Source: Xanthomonas sp. DAR 80977 (GTDB taxonomy: Bacteria > Pseudomonadota > Gammaproteobacteria > Xanthomonadales > Xanthomonadaceae). From it: a stretch of DNA of 64,000 bases. A program made the position numbers and the translations under genes. This document shows, piece by piece, positions 36,295 to 44,347 of this stretch; positions within the stretch are counted from its first letter, which is position 1; each line of letters opens with the position of its first letter. The stretch is from NCBI RefSeq assembly GCF_041240605.1, contig NZ_CP162487.1, positions 4,843,001-4,907,000 on the forward strand. Reading direction: 5' to 3'. The notes below the pieces were generated by a model. The model had not been told where the DNA came from and did no database searches. It saw only the letters and a list, made by a program, of their open reading frames with translations.

Positions 36295-37088
36295 GGCTCG
36301 AAGAACAGCTGGCGCAGCGCCTCGCCGGGTTCCTCGGCGCGCATGAAGGTCTCGCCGACCAGGAACGCGTGCACGCCGGCCGCGCGCATCTTCGCCACGT
36401 CGGCCGGGCCGAGGATGCCGCTCTCGGTGACCAGCAGGCGGTCGCGCGGCACCGCGTCCTTCATGTCCAGGGTGGTCTGCAGCGACACCTCGAAGGTGCG
36501 CAGGTTGCGGTTGTTGATGCCGATCAGCGGCACCGGCACCTGGATCGCGCGTTCCAGCTCGTCGATGTCGTGCACTTCGACCAGCACGTCCATGCCCAGT
36601 TGCAGCGCCAGCGCCGACAGTTCGGCCAGTTGCAGGTCGTCCAGCGCGGCGACGATCAGCAGGATGCAGTCGGCGCCGAGCACGCGCGCCTCGTACACCT
36701 GGTACGGGTCGATGGTGAAGTCCTTGCGCAGCACCGGCAGCGTGCACGCCTCGCGCGCCTGCTGCAGGTAGCGGTCGTGGCCCTGGAAGAAGTCCTCGTC
36801 GGTCAGCACCGACAGGCAGGCGGCGCCGCCGAACTCGTAGCTGACCGCGATGTCGGCCGGATGGAAGTCGGGCCGGATCACGCCCTTGGACGGGCTGGCC
36901 TTCTTGACCTCGGCGATCACCGCCGGCGCGCCGTCGGCGATCGCGGCCTGCAGCGCACGGGCGAAACCGCGCACCGGCGGCGCCGCCTCGGCGCGCGCGA
37001 CCAGCTCGGCCAGCGGCACGCGCGCGCGGCGCGCGGCGATCTCTTCGGCCTTGCGGGCGAGAATGGTGCGGAGGATGTCGCTGCTCAT
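36291..37088 (-). CDS. trpC: Indole-3-glycerol phosphate synthase
   Basis: The 265-residue monofunctional TIM-barrel enzyme closes the indole ring. EVKKASPSKGVIRPDF, VLRKDFTIDPYQVYEARVLG, GINNRNLRTFEV and the phosphate-binding TESGI are intact. It is not fused to TrpF. The ATG at 37088 gives the Xanthomonas-typical length. It is separated from trpD by 170 bases containing two blocks of tandem heptamers. Confidence 0.98.
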   Translation of the reverse strand: MSSDILRTILARKAEEIAARRARVPLAELVARAEAAPPVRGFARALQAAIADGAPAVIAEVKKASPSKGVIRPDFHPADIAVSYEFGGAACLSVLTDEDFFQGHDRYLQQAREACTLPVLRKDFTIDPYQVYEARVLGADCILLIVAALDDLQLAELSALALQLGMDVLVEVHDIDELERAIQVPVPLIGINNRNLRTFEVSLQTTLDMKDAVPRDRLLVTESGILGPADVAKMRAAGVHAFLVGETFMRAEEPGEALRQLFFEP

Positions 37089-37160
37089 TGGCGGTTCGGA
37101 TCCTGGGGGTCGGGCATTATCGGCCAAGTTGGGCGCAGCGGTTGTGACTGCCCGAGGCTC

Positions 37161-37181
37161 GGGATTCGGGATTCGGGATTC
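37161..37181. repeat. Tandem heptamer GGGATTC x3
   Basis: Three perfect copies of the seven-base unit GGGATTC in the trpD-trpC gap, probably a length-variable simple repeat of the kind scattered through Xanthomonas chromosomes. Confidence 0.95.
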
Positions 37182-37258
37182 GGCAGCAGCGTGGGTGGCG
37201 GTTCGTCATCGGCAAGCGCGAAGGCCACGCGTGCGGCATGGATTTGCGCGCGTGCCCG

Positions 37259-38338
37259 TCAGGAGCCGGAGCCCCCCGGGTCCCGGGTCCCGGGTCCCGG
37301 GTCCCGAACACCCACCAACCGCCGCGTGCACGCCACATACGCATCCAGCTTGGCGCGCGCGCGGCCGTCGGCGATCGCGGCGCGCGCCAGGACGATGCCG
37401 GCGCCGATGTCGGCCGCCACCCCGGCCACGTACAGGGCGGCGCCGGCGTTGAAGGCGACGATGTCCAGCGCCGGGCCGGGCACGTTGTCGAGCACGCCGA
37501 GCAGCATCGCCATCGATTCGGCGGCATCGGCCACCTTGAGGTTGCGGCTGGCCGACATGGCGATGCCGAAATCCTCCGGATGCACTTCGTACTCGCGCAC
37601 CTGGCCGTCGCGCAGCTCGCCGACCAGGGTGCCGGCGCCGAGCGAGAGTTCGTCCATGCCGTCGCGGCCCCATACCACCAGCGCGCGCTCGGCGCCCAGC
37701 TCGTGCAGCACGCGCGCCTGGATGCCGACCAGGTCGGGATGGAACACGCCCATCAGGATGTTCGGCGAACCGGCCGGATTGGTCAGCGGGCCGAGGATGT
37801 TGAAGATGGTGCGCACGCCCATCTCGCGCCGCACCGGCGCCACCACCTTCATCGCCGGGTGGTGCACCGGCGCGTACATGAAGCCGATGCCGGTGGCGGC
37901 CAGCGCCTGCGCCACCTGCTCGGGCTGCAGCTCGATCGCCGCGCCCAGCGCTTCCAGCGCATCGGCGCTGCCGGACTTGGAGGAGACGCTGCGGTTGCCG
38001 TGCTTGGCCACCTTGGCGCCGGCCGCGGCGGCCACGAACATCGCGCAGGTGGAGATGTTGAAGGTATGCGAGCCGTCGCCGCCGGTGCCGACGATATCGA
38101 CCATGTGGGTGCGGTCGGCGACCTCGACGGTGCGCGAGAACTCGCGCATCACCGCGGCCGCGCCGGCGATCTCGCCGATCGTCTCCTTCTTCACCCGCAG
38201 CCCGGTGAGGATCGCCGCGGTCATCATCGGCGACACCTCGCCGCGCATGATCTGCCGCATCAGCCCGACCATCTCGTCGTGGAAGATCTCGCGGTGCTCG
38301 ATGGTGCGTTGCAGGGCTTGCTGGGGGGTCAGCGTCAT
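37259..38338 (-). CDS. trpD: Anthranilate phosphoribosyltransferase with repeat-derived C-terminal tail
   Basis: The 359-residue enzyme attaches PRPP to anthranilate. The PRPP loop DIVGTGGDGSHTFNIST, the KHGNRSVSSKSGSAD block and the ANPxG-type LGPLTNPAG are conserved. The last residues, GVRDPGPGTRDPGGSGS, are read from the GGGTCCC repeat at 37278-37305 and extend the protein about 14 residues beyond the usual end (near 345). The usual stop seems to be missing, so reading continues through the repeat until TGA at 37259. The enzyme core should be unaffected. Confidence 0.97.
   Translation of the reverse strand: MTLTPQQALQRTIEHREIFHDEMVGLMRQIMRGEVSPMMTAAILTGLRVKKETIGEIAGAAAVMREFSRTVEVADRTHMVDIVGTGGDGSHTFNISTCAMFVAAAAGAKVAKHGNRSVSSKSGSADALEALGAAIELQPEQVAQALAATGIGFMYAPVHHPAMKVVAPVRREMGVRTIFNILGPLTNPAGSPNILMGVFHPDLVGIQARVLHELGAERALVVWGRDGMDELSLGAGTLVGELRDGQVREYEVHPEDFGIAMSASRNLKVADAAESMAMLLGVLDNVPGPALDIVAFNAGAALYVAGVAADIGAGIVLARAAIADGRARAKLDAYVACTRRLVGVRDPGPGTRDPGGSGS
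37278..37305. repeat. Tandem heptamer GGGTCCC x4 within the trpD 3-prime end
   Basis: Four perfect copies of GGGTCCC. In the trpD frame they encode the Gly/Pro/Arg/Asp-rich tail. Copy number change would shift the reading frame of the tail, because the unit is seven bases long. Confidence 0.95.
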
Positions 38339-38354
38339 GGCGGTTCCTGGCGGA

Positions 38355-38714
38355 TCAGAGACTGGCGTACTCGAGGATTTCCTGGCCCATCAGCACGCAG
38401 TCGCCGTCGCGCATCGGGTAATAGAGCAGGCGCATGCGGTACTTGCCCTTGTAGATGTATCCCCCTACTTCCAGCACCTCGAAGCGCTGCTTCGGGTTGG
38501 CCGGATTGACGATGGATGGCAAGCGCCCGACCTTGTCTTCGACTTCGGCGCGCTCGTCGTTGCCGGAGTGGAAGGCGAGCAGCTTGGCGGCCTGCTTCAG
38601 CGCCTCCGCAGCGCACTGCGGCGCGGCCGGCTCGGCGGCGGCAGGCGCCGCGAAACACGCAGCGCTCGGCAGCGACGCGATCGCGCCAAGCAGCAGACGT
38701 AGAGGCAGACGCAT
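38355..38714 (-). CDS. Small secreted protein between trpG and trpD
   Basis: The 119-residue protein has a clear signal peptide (MRLPLRLLLGAIASLPSAACFA, probable cleavage after AACFA or FAAPA). The mature part has two cysteines (PQCAAEA and DGDCVLM) and a beta-rich stretch, VGGYIYKGKYRMRLLYYP, so it is likely periplasmic with a disulfide. It starts two bases after the trpG stop and ends 16 bases before trpD. It is not part of any known trp enzyme and I do not recognise the family. Confidence 0.85.
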   Translation of the reverse strand: MRLPLRLLLGAIASLPSAACFAAPAAAEPAAPQCAAEALKQAAKLLAFHSGNDERAEVEDKVGRLPSIVNPANPKQRFEVLEVGGYIYKGKYRMRLLYYPMRDGDCVLMGQEILEYASL

Positions 38715-38716
38715 CT

Positions 38717-39295
38717 TCACCGCTCCAGGAAGTTCTTCAGCAGCGCGTGGCCGTGCTCGGTGAGGATGGACTCGGGATGGAACTGCACGCCCTCCACCGG
38801 AAACTGGCGGTGGCGCAGGCCCATGATCTCCTCGATGGTGCCGTCTTCGTTTTCGGTCCAGGCGGTGACTTCCAGGCAGTCCGGCAGCGCGGTCTTCTCC
38901 ACCACCAGCGAGTGGTAGCGGGTGGCCTCGTAGCGGTCCGGCAGCCCGGCGAACACGCCGCGGCCCTCGTGGCGGATGCGCGAGGTCTTGCCGTGCATGA
39001 TGGTGCCGGCGCGGACCACCTCGCCGCCGTAGGCCTGGCCGATGCTCTGGTGGCCCAGGCATACGCCGAGGATCGGCGTGCGCTGGCCGAGCCGCTCGAT
39101 CAGCTGCAGCGACACGCCGGCCTCGTTCGGCGTGCACGGGCCGGGCGAGATCACGATGCGCTCCGGCGCCAGCCGCTCGATCTCGTCCACGCTGAGCGCG
39201 TCGTTGCGCACCACCTTGACCTCGGCGCCGAGCGCCTGCAGGTACTGCACGAGGTTGTAGGTGAAGCTGTCGTAGTTGTCGAGCATCAGCAGCAT
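38717..39295 (-). CDS. trpG: Anthranilate synthase glutamine amidotransferase subunit
   Basis: The 192-residue class I amidotransferase supplies ammonia to TrpE. The catalytic Cys79 is in GVCLGHQSIG, and the His-Glu pair is in QFHPESILT. It is separated from trpE by two unrelated genes. It may also serve PabB, as TrpG/PabA does in many bacteria; no pabB is seen in the window. Confidence 0.98.
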   Translation of the reverse strand: MLLMLDNYDSFTYNLVQYLQALGAEVKVVRNDALSVDEIERLAPERIVISPGPCTPNEAGVSLQLIERLGQRTPILGVCLGHQSIGQAYGGEVVRAGTIMHGKTSRIRHEGRGVFAGLPDRYEATRYHSLVVEKTALPDCLEVTAWTENEDGTIEEIMGLRHRQFPVEGVQFHPESILTEHGHALLKNFLER

Positions 39296-39305
39296 GGCGG
39301 GGGAC

Positions 39306-40085
39306 TCATTGCGCGATCAGGAAGACCGCATAGACGTTTTCGGAAAGGGTGAGGCTGCCGGCTTCGAGGGATTCGGCCAACGGCGCAGCTGCCGCCCGGT
39401 TGCCTGTCACCTGGATGGCGTCCAGGCTGTAGCCAAAGCCATCACTCGCCTGGCCTCGCTCTCTTTGCCAGGTTCCTGCCTGAACTCCATAGGCGAAGTT
39501 GGGGGCGACTGTGGAAATCGTGTACAGCCCGCCCAGCGACACACCATAGGCGCTTGCCAATTCGCGCGCCGAGACACGCGTCTGCTCGACTGCCTGGCGC
39601 TTGAGTTCGGCGCGCACCTCGGTTTCCTTGCTGTAGGTGGGGACGATGGCGGAGACCTGCAGAGACTGGCTGGTCTTCAACTCAGCCAGGAACCGGCGTA
39701 CATCGTCGAGCGTGGAAAAGTCGGCGGACAAGGTGCGTTCCACCTTGGTTCCCTTGAACACCTGGCGTTCGTTCTCATAGCGACGTTCCGGCTCGATCGA
39801 CAAGGTGGACGCATGTACGCTATCGCCCAGTGCATGATGCTGCTTGAACGCGGCCAGGACACTCGTCGCGTCCTCCTGTACCCGCTTGCGCGCCACCTCC
39901 GGCGCGAAATCGACGGCTTCCAGCGTCAACCTGATGTTGAACCGATCAGGCATGACTTCGCGCTGCGCATCGCCCTTGACCAGCAGGTGCGGCTGCGACG
40001 GCAGGCTATTGACCTGCGCACCGGCGAAGGCCGGCAGCGCCAGCGAGGCGGCGATGATCCAGCGACCGATCTTGTTCGTCTTCAT
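39306..40085 (-). CDS. SIMPL-domain (DUF541) periplasmic protein
   Basis: The 259-residue protein has an N-terminal signal peptide (IIAASLALPAFAGAQ) and the SIMPL domain: HLLVKGDAQREVMPDRFNI, a helix with RKRVQEDATSVLAAF, and repeated beta-alpha elements. E. coli YggE is a relative. It lies in the trp gene run, ten bases before trpG. Its GC content is lower than in flanking genes, which may mark a more recent arrival. Role in the transcript unknown. Confidence 0.9.
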   Translation of the reverse strand: MKTNKIGRWIIAASLALPAFAGAQVNSLPSQPHLLVKGDAQREVMPDRFNIRLTLEAVDFAPEVARKRVQEDATSVLAAFKQHHALGDSVHASTLSIEPERRYENERQVFKGTKVERTLSADFSTLDDVRRFLAELKTSQSLQVSAIVPTYSKETEVRAELKRQAVEQTRVSARELASAYGVSLGGLYTISTVAPNFAYGVQAGTWQRERGQASDGFGYSLDAIQVTGNRAAAAPLAESLEAGSLTLSENVYAVFLIAQ

Positions 40086-40106
40086 CCTTCCTCTCCCTGG
40101 TGAATG

Positions 40107-41183
40107 TCAGCCGGCTGCGCGCTGCGTGCCGGCACGGGTCGATGCAGCGAAATCCTCGATCAGCGCGTCGACCGCATCGGCCTGCGTGGCCCACGAGGTC
40201 ACGAAACGGATCACCCAACGGCTATCGGCCAGCAGCTGCCAGCGCTCGAAGTCGTAGCGCTGCGCCAGCGCCTCGACCGCGGCGGCCGGCAACGTTACGA
40301 ACAGCTGATTGGTCGGCGAGTCCGACGCGAACTGCGCCCCGGCCGCGGCCAGGCCCTCGCGCAGGCGCGCGGCCATGCGGTTGGCGTGCGCGGCCAGCGC
40401 GTAGTACAGGCCGTCCTCGAACAGCGCGGCGAACTGCGCGCCCAGCACCATGCCCTTGGCCAGCAGCGCGCCGCGCTGCTTGAGCAGGTAGCGGAAATCC
40501 GCTTGCAGCGCCGGATTGACGATCACCAGCGCTTCGCCGAGCAGGGCGCCGTTCTTGGTACCGCCGATGTAGAACGCATCGGTCAGCGCGGCGACATCGG
40601 CCAGGCCCAGGTCGTTGCCCTCGGCGGTCAACGCACTGCCGATGCGCGCGCCGTCCAGGAACAGCCACAGCCCGTGCGCATCGCAAAATTCGCGCAAGGC
40701 CTGCAGTTCGCGCTTGCGGTAGAGGGTGCCGACTTCGGTGGTGTTGGACACGTACAGCAGCCGCGGCTGCACCATGTGCTCGTTGCCGTGCTCGGCCAGC
40801 AGCGGCGCGACCAGCGCCGGGCTCAGCCGGCCATCGGCCGCTTCCACGGTCAGCACCTTGTGCCCGGTGGCCTCGATCGCGCCGGTCTCGTGGGTGGCGA
40901 TATGCCCGCTGGCGGCGGCGATCACCGCCTGGTGCGGGCGCAGGAACGCGGCGATCGCGGCCAGGTTGGTCTGGGTGCCGCCGACCAGCAGGTGCACGTC
41001 GGCATGGGCGCAGGCGATCTCGCGGCGGATCAGCTGCGCCGCGCGTTCGCTGTGCCGGTCCAGGCCGTAGCCGCCGTTCTGCTCGGCGCTGGCCGCGGCC
41101 AGCGCGGCGAGCAGGCGCGGATGCGCGCCTTCGCTGTAGTCGTTGCGGAAGCTGACCCGCGGGCTCGGCGCGGACACGCTCAC
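40107..41183 (-). CDS. PLP-dependent beta-eliminating lyase / threonine aldolase family
   Basis: The 358-residue aminotransferase-fold protein resembles low-specificity L-threonine aldolase: FRNDYSEGAHPRLL, GGTQTNLAAIAAFL, LWLFLDGARIGSAL, and the PLP lysine in YIGGTKNGALLGE. It probably splits threonine or allo-threonine to glycine and acetaldehyde. Its GTG start overlaps the trpE stop (GTGA, 41180-41183), so it is coupled to trpE; a GTG at 41177 would remove two residues. Its presence in the trp transcript is not explained by the pathway. Confidence 0.9.
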   Translation of the reverse strand: MSVSAPSPRVSFRNDYSEGAHPRLLAALAAASAEQNGGYGLDRHSERAAQLIRREIACAHADVHLLVGGTQTNLAAIAAFLRPHQAVIAAASGHIATHETGAIEATGHKVLTVEAADGRLSPALVAPLLAEHGNEHMVQPRLLYVSNTTEVGTLYRKRELQALREFCDAHGLWLFLDGARIGSALTAEGNDLGLADVAALTDAFYIGGTKNGALLGEALVIVNPALQADFRYLLKQRGALLAKGMVLGAQFAALFEDGLYYALAAHANRMAARLREGLAAAGAQFASDSPTNQLFVTLPAAAVEALAQRYDFERWQLLADSRWVIRFVTSWATQADAVDALIEDFAASTRAGTQRAAG

Positions 41184-42655
41184 AGCCCCTTCGCCGCCTC
41201 GGCCACCGCGCGGAACAGCGCGCGGCCCTTGTTCATGGTCTCGTCCCACTCCTTCTGCGGGTCGGAGTCGTAGACGATGCCGGCGCCGGCCTGCACGTGC
41301 AGGCGGCCGTGCTTGATCACCGCGGTGCGGATCGCGATCGCGGTGTCGGCGTCGCCATGCCAGCCGAGGTAGCCGATGCTGCCGGCGTAGACGTTGCGCT
41401 TGATCGGTTCCAGCTCGCGGATCACTTCCAGCGCGCGGATCTTCGGCGCGCCGCTGACCGTGCCGGCCGGGAACGTGGCGCGCAGCACGTCGGCGTAGCT
41501 GAGCCCGGGCAGCAGCGTGCCGGTGACTTCGCTGACGATGTGCATGACGTGGCTGTAGCGCTCGATCACGAAGCGCTCGCCGACCGCGACGGTGCCGGCC
41601 TGCGACACCCGGCCGGCGTCGTTGCGGCCCAGGTCGATCAGCATCAGGTGCTCGGCGCGCTCCTTCGGGTCGGCCAGCAGCTCCGCCTCCAGCGCCAGGT
41701 CCTCTTCCACGGTCCTGCCGCGCGGGCGGGTGCCGGCGATCGGACGCACGGTGACCTGGCCCGCTTCCAGCCGCACCAGGATCTCCGGCGAGGAGCCGAC
41801 CACCTGGGTGTCGCCGACGTCGAGGAAATACATGTACGGCGACGGGTTCAGCGCGCGCAGCGCGCGGTACACGTCCACCGGGCGCGCGCTGAACGGCACG
41901 CTCAGGCGCTGGCTCAGCACCACCTGGAAGATGTCGCCGGCGCGGATGTATTCCTTGGATTTCTCCACCGCGTCGATGAAGCCTTCGCGGGTGAAGCCGG
42001 AGACGAAGTCGCTTTCGTCGAGCACGTCGCGCGCCAGCGGCACCGGGTAGCCGGCGCCGGGCTGGCGCAGCGTGGCGGTCAGCGCGTCCAGCCGCGCCTG
42101 TGCGCGCTCCCAGGCGTCGGCCTCGCGCGGATCGGCGTGCACGATCAGGTACAGGCGGCCCTTGAGGTTGTCGAATACCGCGACCTCCTCGGACAGCATC
42201 AGCAGGATGTCGGGGGTGTCGAGCTCGTTGCGCTTGTCGCCGCTGGCCAGGCGCGGCTCGATGTAGCCGATGCATTCGAAGCCGAACCAGCCGACCAGGC
42301 CGCCGGTGAAGCCGGGCACGCCGTCGAGCTTGGGCACCGAATGCGCCGAGCGCAGCGCCTCGACCTCGGCGAACGGATCGGCGACCTCGCGGCGCTCGAT
42401 CAGCTCGCCGTGATCGCGCACCTCCAGCGTATGCCCGCGGAAGGTGTACACGCGGCGCACCGGCAGGCCGATGATGGAGTAGCGGCCGAAGCGCTCGCCG
42501 CCTTCCACCGATTCGAACAGATAGGTATGCGGGGCGTCGGCGAGCTTGAGATAGACCGACAGCGGCGTGTCCAGGTCGGACAGCACTTCGCGGACGACGG
42601 GGATGCGGGTGTGGCCTTCAGCGGCGTAGCGCTGGAACTGCTCGCGGGTGATCAA
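41180..42655 (-). CDS. trpE: Anthranilate synthase component I
   Basis: The 491-residue chorismate-binding subunit makes anthranilate with TrpG ammonia. LLESVEGGERFGRYS-type N-terminal sequence (here YLFESVEGGERFGRYS) carries the Trp feedback site, and the C-terminal chorismate domain has GTVSGAPKIRALEVI, and the AGAGIVYDSDPQKEWDET block. The start is TTG at 42655 (MITREQFQRYAAEG) with a GGAAGGAAAG ribosome binding site; no ATG or GTG gives this conserved N-terminus. Confidence 0.98.
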   Translation of the reverse strand: MITREQFQRYAAEGHTRIPVVREVLSDLDTPLSVYLKLADAPHTYLFESVEGGERFGRYSIIGLPVRRVYTFRGHTLEVRDHGELIERREVADPFAEVEALRSAHSVPKLDGVPGFTGGLVGWFGFECIGYIEPRLASGDKRNELDTPDILLMLSEEVAVFDNLKGRLYLIVHADPREADAWERAQARLDALTATLRQPGAGYPVPLARDVLDESDFVSGFTREGFIDAVEKSKEYIRAGDIFQVVLSQRLSVPFSARPVDVYRALRALNPSPYMYFLDVGDTQVVGSSPEILVRLEAGQVTVRPIAGTRPRGRTVEEDLALEAELLADPKERAEHLMLIDLGRNDAGRVSQAGTVAVGERFVIERYSHVMHIVSEVTGTLLPGLSYADVLRATFPAGTVSGAPKIRALEVIRELEPIKRNVYAGSIGYLGWHGDADTAIAIRTAVIKHGRLHVQAGAGIVYDSDPQKEWDETMNKGRALFRAVAEAAKGL

Positions 42656-42771
42656 GACGACTTTCCTTCCGGGACTCGGTGGCGGGGCGGACGACGGCTG
42701 CAGGCCACCATCGCCACGCACGGCGAGCGGAAGTGAGGGAACGCGGGGTCGTCAGGCTGGACACGGCGGCT

Positions 42772-42799
42772 ACTTTACCGCAACTGCGGCGACTGGCAA
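42772..42799 (-). promoter_or_regulatory. Possible trpE promoter
   Basis: On the minus strand TTGCCA (42794-42799) and TAAAGT (42772-42777) are 16 bases apart, matching five and four of six consensus bases. Transcription would begin near 42765, about 110 bases before the TTG start of trpE. Confidence 0.4.
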
Positions 42800-42883
42800 C
42801 GGTTGCAGCAGGGACCATCGGCGTGGCGCCGTACCTGCTGTTGCGCAGCCTGAAAAGCGCCTGGACTCCCTGGGCTGGATGCA

Positions 42884-42962
42884 GTCGGGACTGAAGTCCC
42901 TCCCACAGCGCACCCAGCCGCCGCGCCGCAAGTCCCATTGTGGGAGCGACTTCAGTCGCGAC
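42884..42962. repeat. REP-type inverted pair (second subtype)
   Basis: A unit TGTGGGAGGGACTTCAGTCC on the minus strand (42884-42907) faces TGTGGGAGCGACTTCAGTCG on the plus strand (42939-42962) across 31 bases. The second is identical to the solitary copy at 14210-14233; the first has compensated changes that keep its own small stem. Confidence 0.85.
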
Positions 42963-42996
42963 GCGCGCCCCCTCCAGGCCAGCGACCGGCGTGCCG

Positions 42997-43935
42997 CTAC
43001 CCCGCCCGGCCGCGCAGCAAGGCCGACCCGGGCGGCAGGTGCATGCGCAGGCGGCCGGCGACGCAATCGATGCGGAAATGCCGCGAGGTCTCCGGCTCGC
43101 CGTCCAGGTTCAAGGTCAGCGGCTCGGCCGCGTCGATGCGCAGCCACGGCAGCCGCGCGCGCACCGCGACCCGCTCCAGCGCGGCCTGCTTGCCGGAGGT
43201 GACCAGCGTGCCCAGCGTGGCGGCGACCTCGCCGCTCATCTCCGGGACGATGGTCAGGTCGAGCAGGCCGTCGTCGAGCAGCGCGTCCGGGCACAGCGCC
43301 TGGCCGCCGCCGGCCTGGCGCCCGTTGCCCAGGCCCAGCGCGATGAACTCGCCCTCCCAGGCGAACTCCGGCCCTTCGAACCGCGCCTGGATCGGGTCGA
43401 TCTGGCCAAGCCGGCCCATGCCGGTGATCAGGTAGGCCAGGCCGCCGAGCATCTTCTTCAGGCCCTCGTCGGTTTCCACCGTGACCTGGGTGCCGAAGCC
43501 GCCGCTGGCGACGTTGGCGCACCAGTGCGGCCCGTGCTCGGCCTCGATGCGCAGCAGGTCGATGGCCACGGCCGGCGCCTGCGCGATCAGTTCCAGCGCC
43601 GCCAGTGGCGTGTCGGGAATGCCGGCCGCGCTGGCGAAGTCGTTGGCGGTGCCCAAGGGCACCAGGCCCAGCGCCGGCAACGCCGCGGCGTCGGCGTCGT
43701 GGTGGGCCAGCGCGCTGGCCACCTCGCTCAGGGTGCCGTCGCCGCCGGCGGCGACGATGCAGTCGGCGCCGTCGGCCACGGCCTCGGCCACGTAGCGTTC
43801 GGCGTCGCCCTCCTCCCAGGTCACCCGCACCTGCAGCTGGATGCCGCGCGCGCGCAGCGCGGCGACGGCCTCGCGCAGCGGTTCGTCGCCCGCGGACTTG
43901 CCGTTGAGGATCAGACGCCAGTGCGGTGTTGCCAT
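42997..43935 (-). CDS. yegS: YegS-type diacylglycerol/lipid kinase
   Basis: The 312-residue DAGK-catalytic protein should phosphorylate a membrane lipid. The nucleotide site AAGGDGTLSEVASAL, the LGTANDFA block and the C-terminal DGLLDLTIVPEM and NLDGEPE segments are present. ATG 43935 was chosen because MATPHWRLILNGKSA matches the family start. E. coli YegS phosphorylates phosphatidylglycerol in vitro; the physiological substrate is unknown. Confidence 0.93.
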   Translation of the reverse strand: MATPHWRLILNGKSAGDEPLREAVAALRARGIQLQVRVTWEEGDAERYVAEAVADGADCIVAAGGDGTLSEVASALAHHDADAAALPALGLVPLGTANDFASAAGIPDTPLAALELIAQAPAVAIDLLRIEAEHGPHWCANVASGGFGTQVTVETDEGLKKMLGGLAYLITGMGRLGQIDPIQARFEGPEFAWEGEFIALGLGNGRQAGGGQALCPDALLDDGLLDLTIVPEMSGEVAATLGTLVTSGKQAALERVAVRARLPWLRIDAAEPLTLNLDGEPETSRHFRIDCVAGRLRMHLPPGSALLRGRAG

Positions 43936-44239
43936 ACGGACCTTCCCGGGATCAGGCGCGCAGCCTAGCCGGCGGCGGATGCGGACATCGTGAATGCGGC
44001 GTGCGCCGCTGGCGGCGAACAACGCGCCCGGCGCGGATATCCGCACTGCCGAGCGGCATCCGTACGAATCCGCCGCCACCCGGCAGCGGGGCCATTGCGC
44101 AGGTCCGCGGGTCGCGCGGCGCATGCGGCCGGCCGGCGACCGCTTGCGGCACGACGCCCAGTTGCCTGCGCGGCGCGCGACGCCAGCGGCGCACGCCGCG
44201 ATGTCCGCCGCGGTGTCATACGCGCGTCACCGATCGCCC

Positions 44240-44336
44240 GGAACATGGAAGGCCATAGCAAGGACGACGGATGGAGGCAGGATCAGCCTCCGATTTCTCC
44301 CAGGGGCCGCACTGGCGACAGTGCGGTTCTTTCTTT
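44240..44336 (+). ncRNA. Candidate Rsm/Csr-type small RNA (start uncertain)
   Basis: Six GGA triplets occur between 44240 and 44282 (at 44240, 44247, 44262, 44269, 44273, 44280). One lies in the loop of a perfect 6-bp hairpin, GGAGGC-AGGATCA-GCCTCC (44273-44291), the form bound by CsrA/RsmA. The stretch CAAGGACGACGG resembles sequences in Pseudomonas RsmZ and RsmY. A rho-independent terminator (44307-44326 plus T-rich tail) ends it. No promoter was identified and the 5-prime end is a guess. It could instead be the leader of nothing at all, since no gene on the plus strand follows. Confidence 0.45.
44307..44336 (+). terminator. Rho-independent terminator of the small-RNA candidate
   Basis: CCGCACTG and CAGTGCGG form a perfect 8-bp stem with loop GCGA, followed by TTCTTTCTTT. 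No plus-strand gene ends just before it, which is the main evidence for an unannotated transcript. Confidence 0.85.
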
Positions 44337-44347
44337 GTGCGCGCCGC

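Larger units (their letters stand above)
42656..42996. other. 341-base gap upstream of trpE: promoter, leader and REP pair
   Basis: No gene is seen. The trpE side holds a promoter-like pair (42772-42799) and about 110 bases of leader. The far side holds a pair of inverted REP-type units at 42884-42907 and 42939-42962, just past the yegS stop. No rho-independent terminator follows the TGG-containing leader stretch. Confidence 0.6.
43936..44347. other. 412-base gap holding a small-RNA candidate, no gene
   Basis: The left 300 bases are GC-rich and show no coding frame with protein character. The right end (44240-44336) has clustered GGA motifs and a terminator on the plus strand; see the ncRNA entry. 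Confidence 0.6.
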
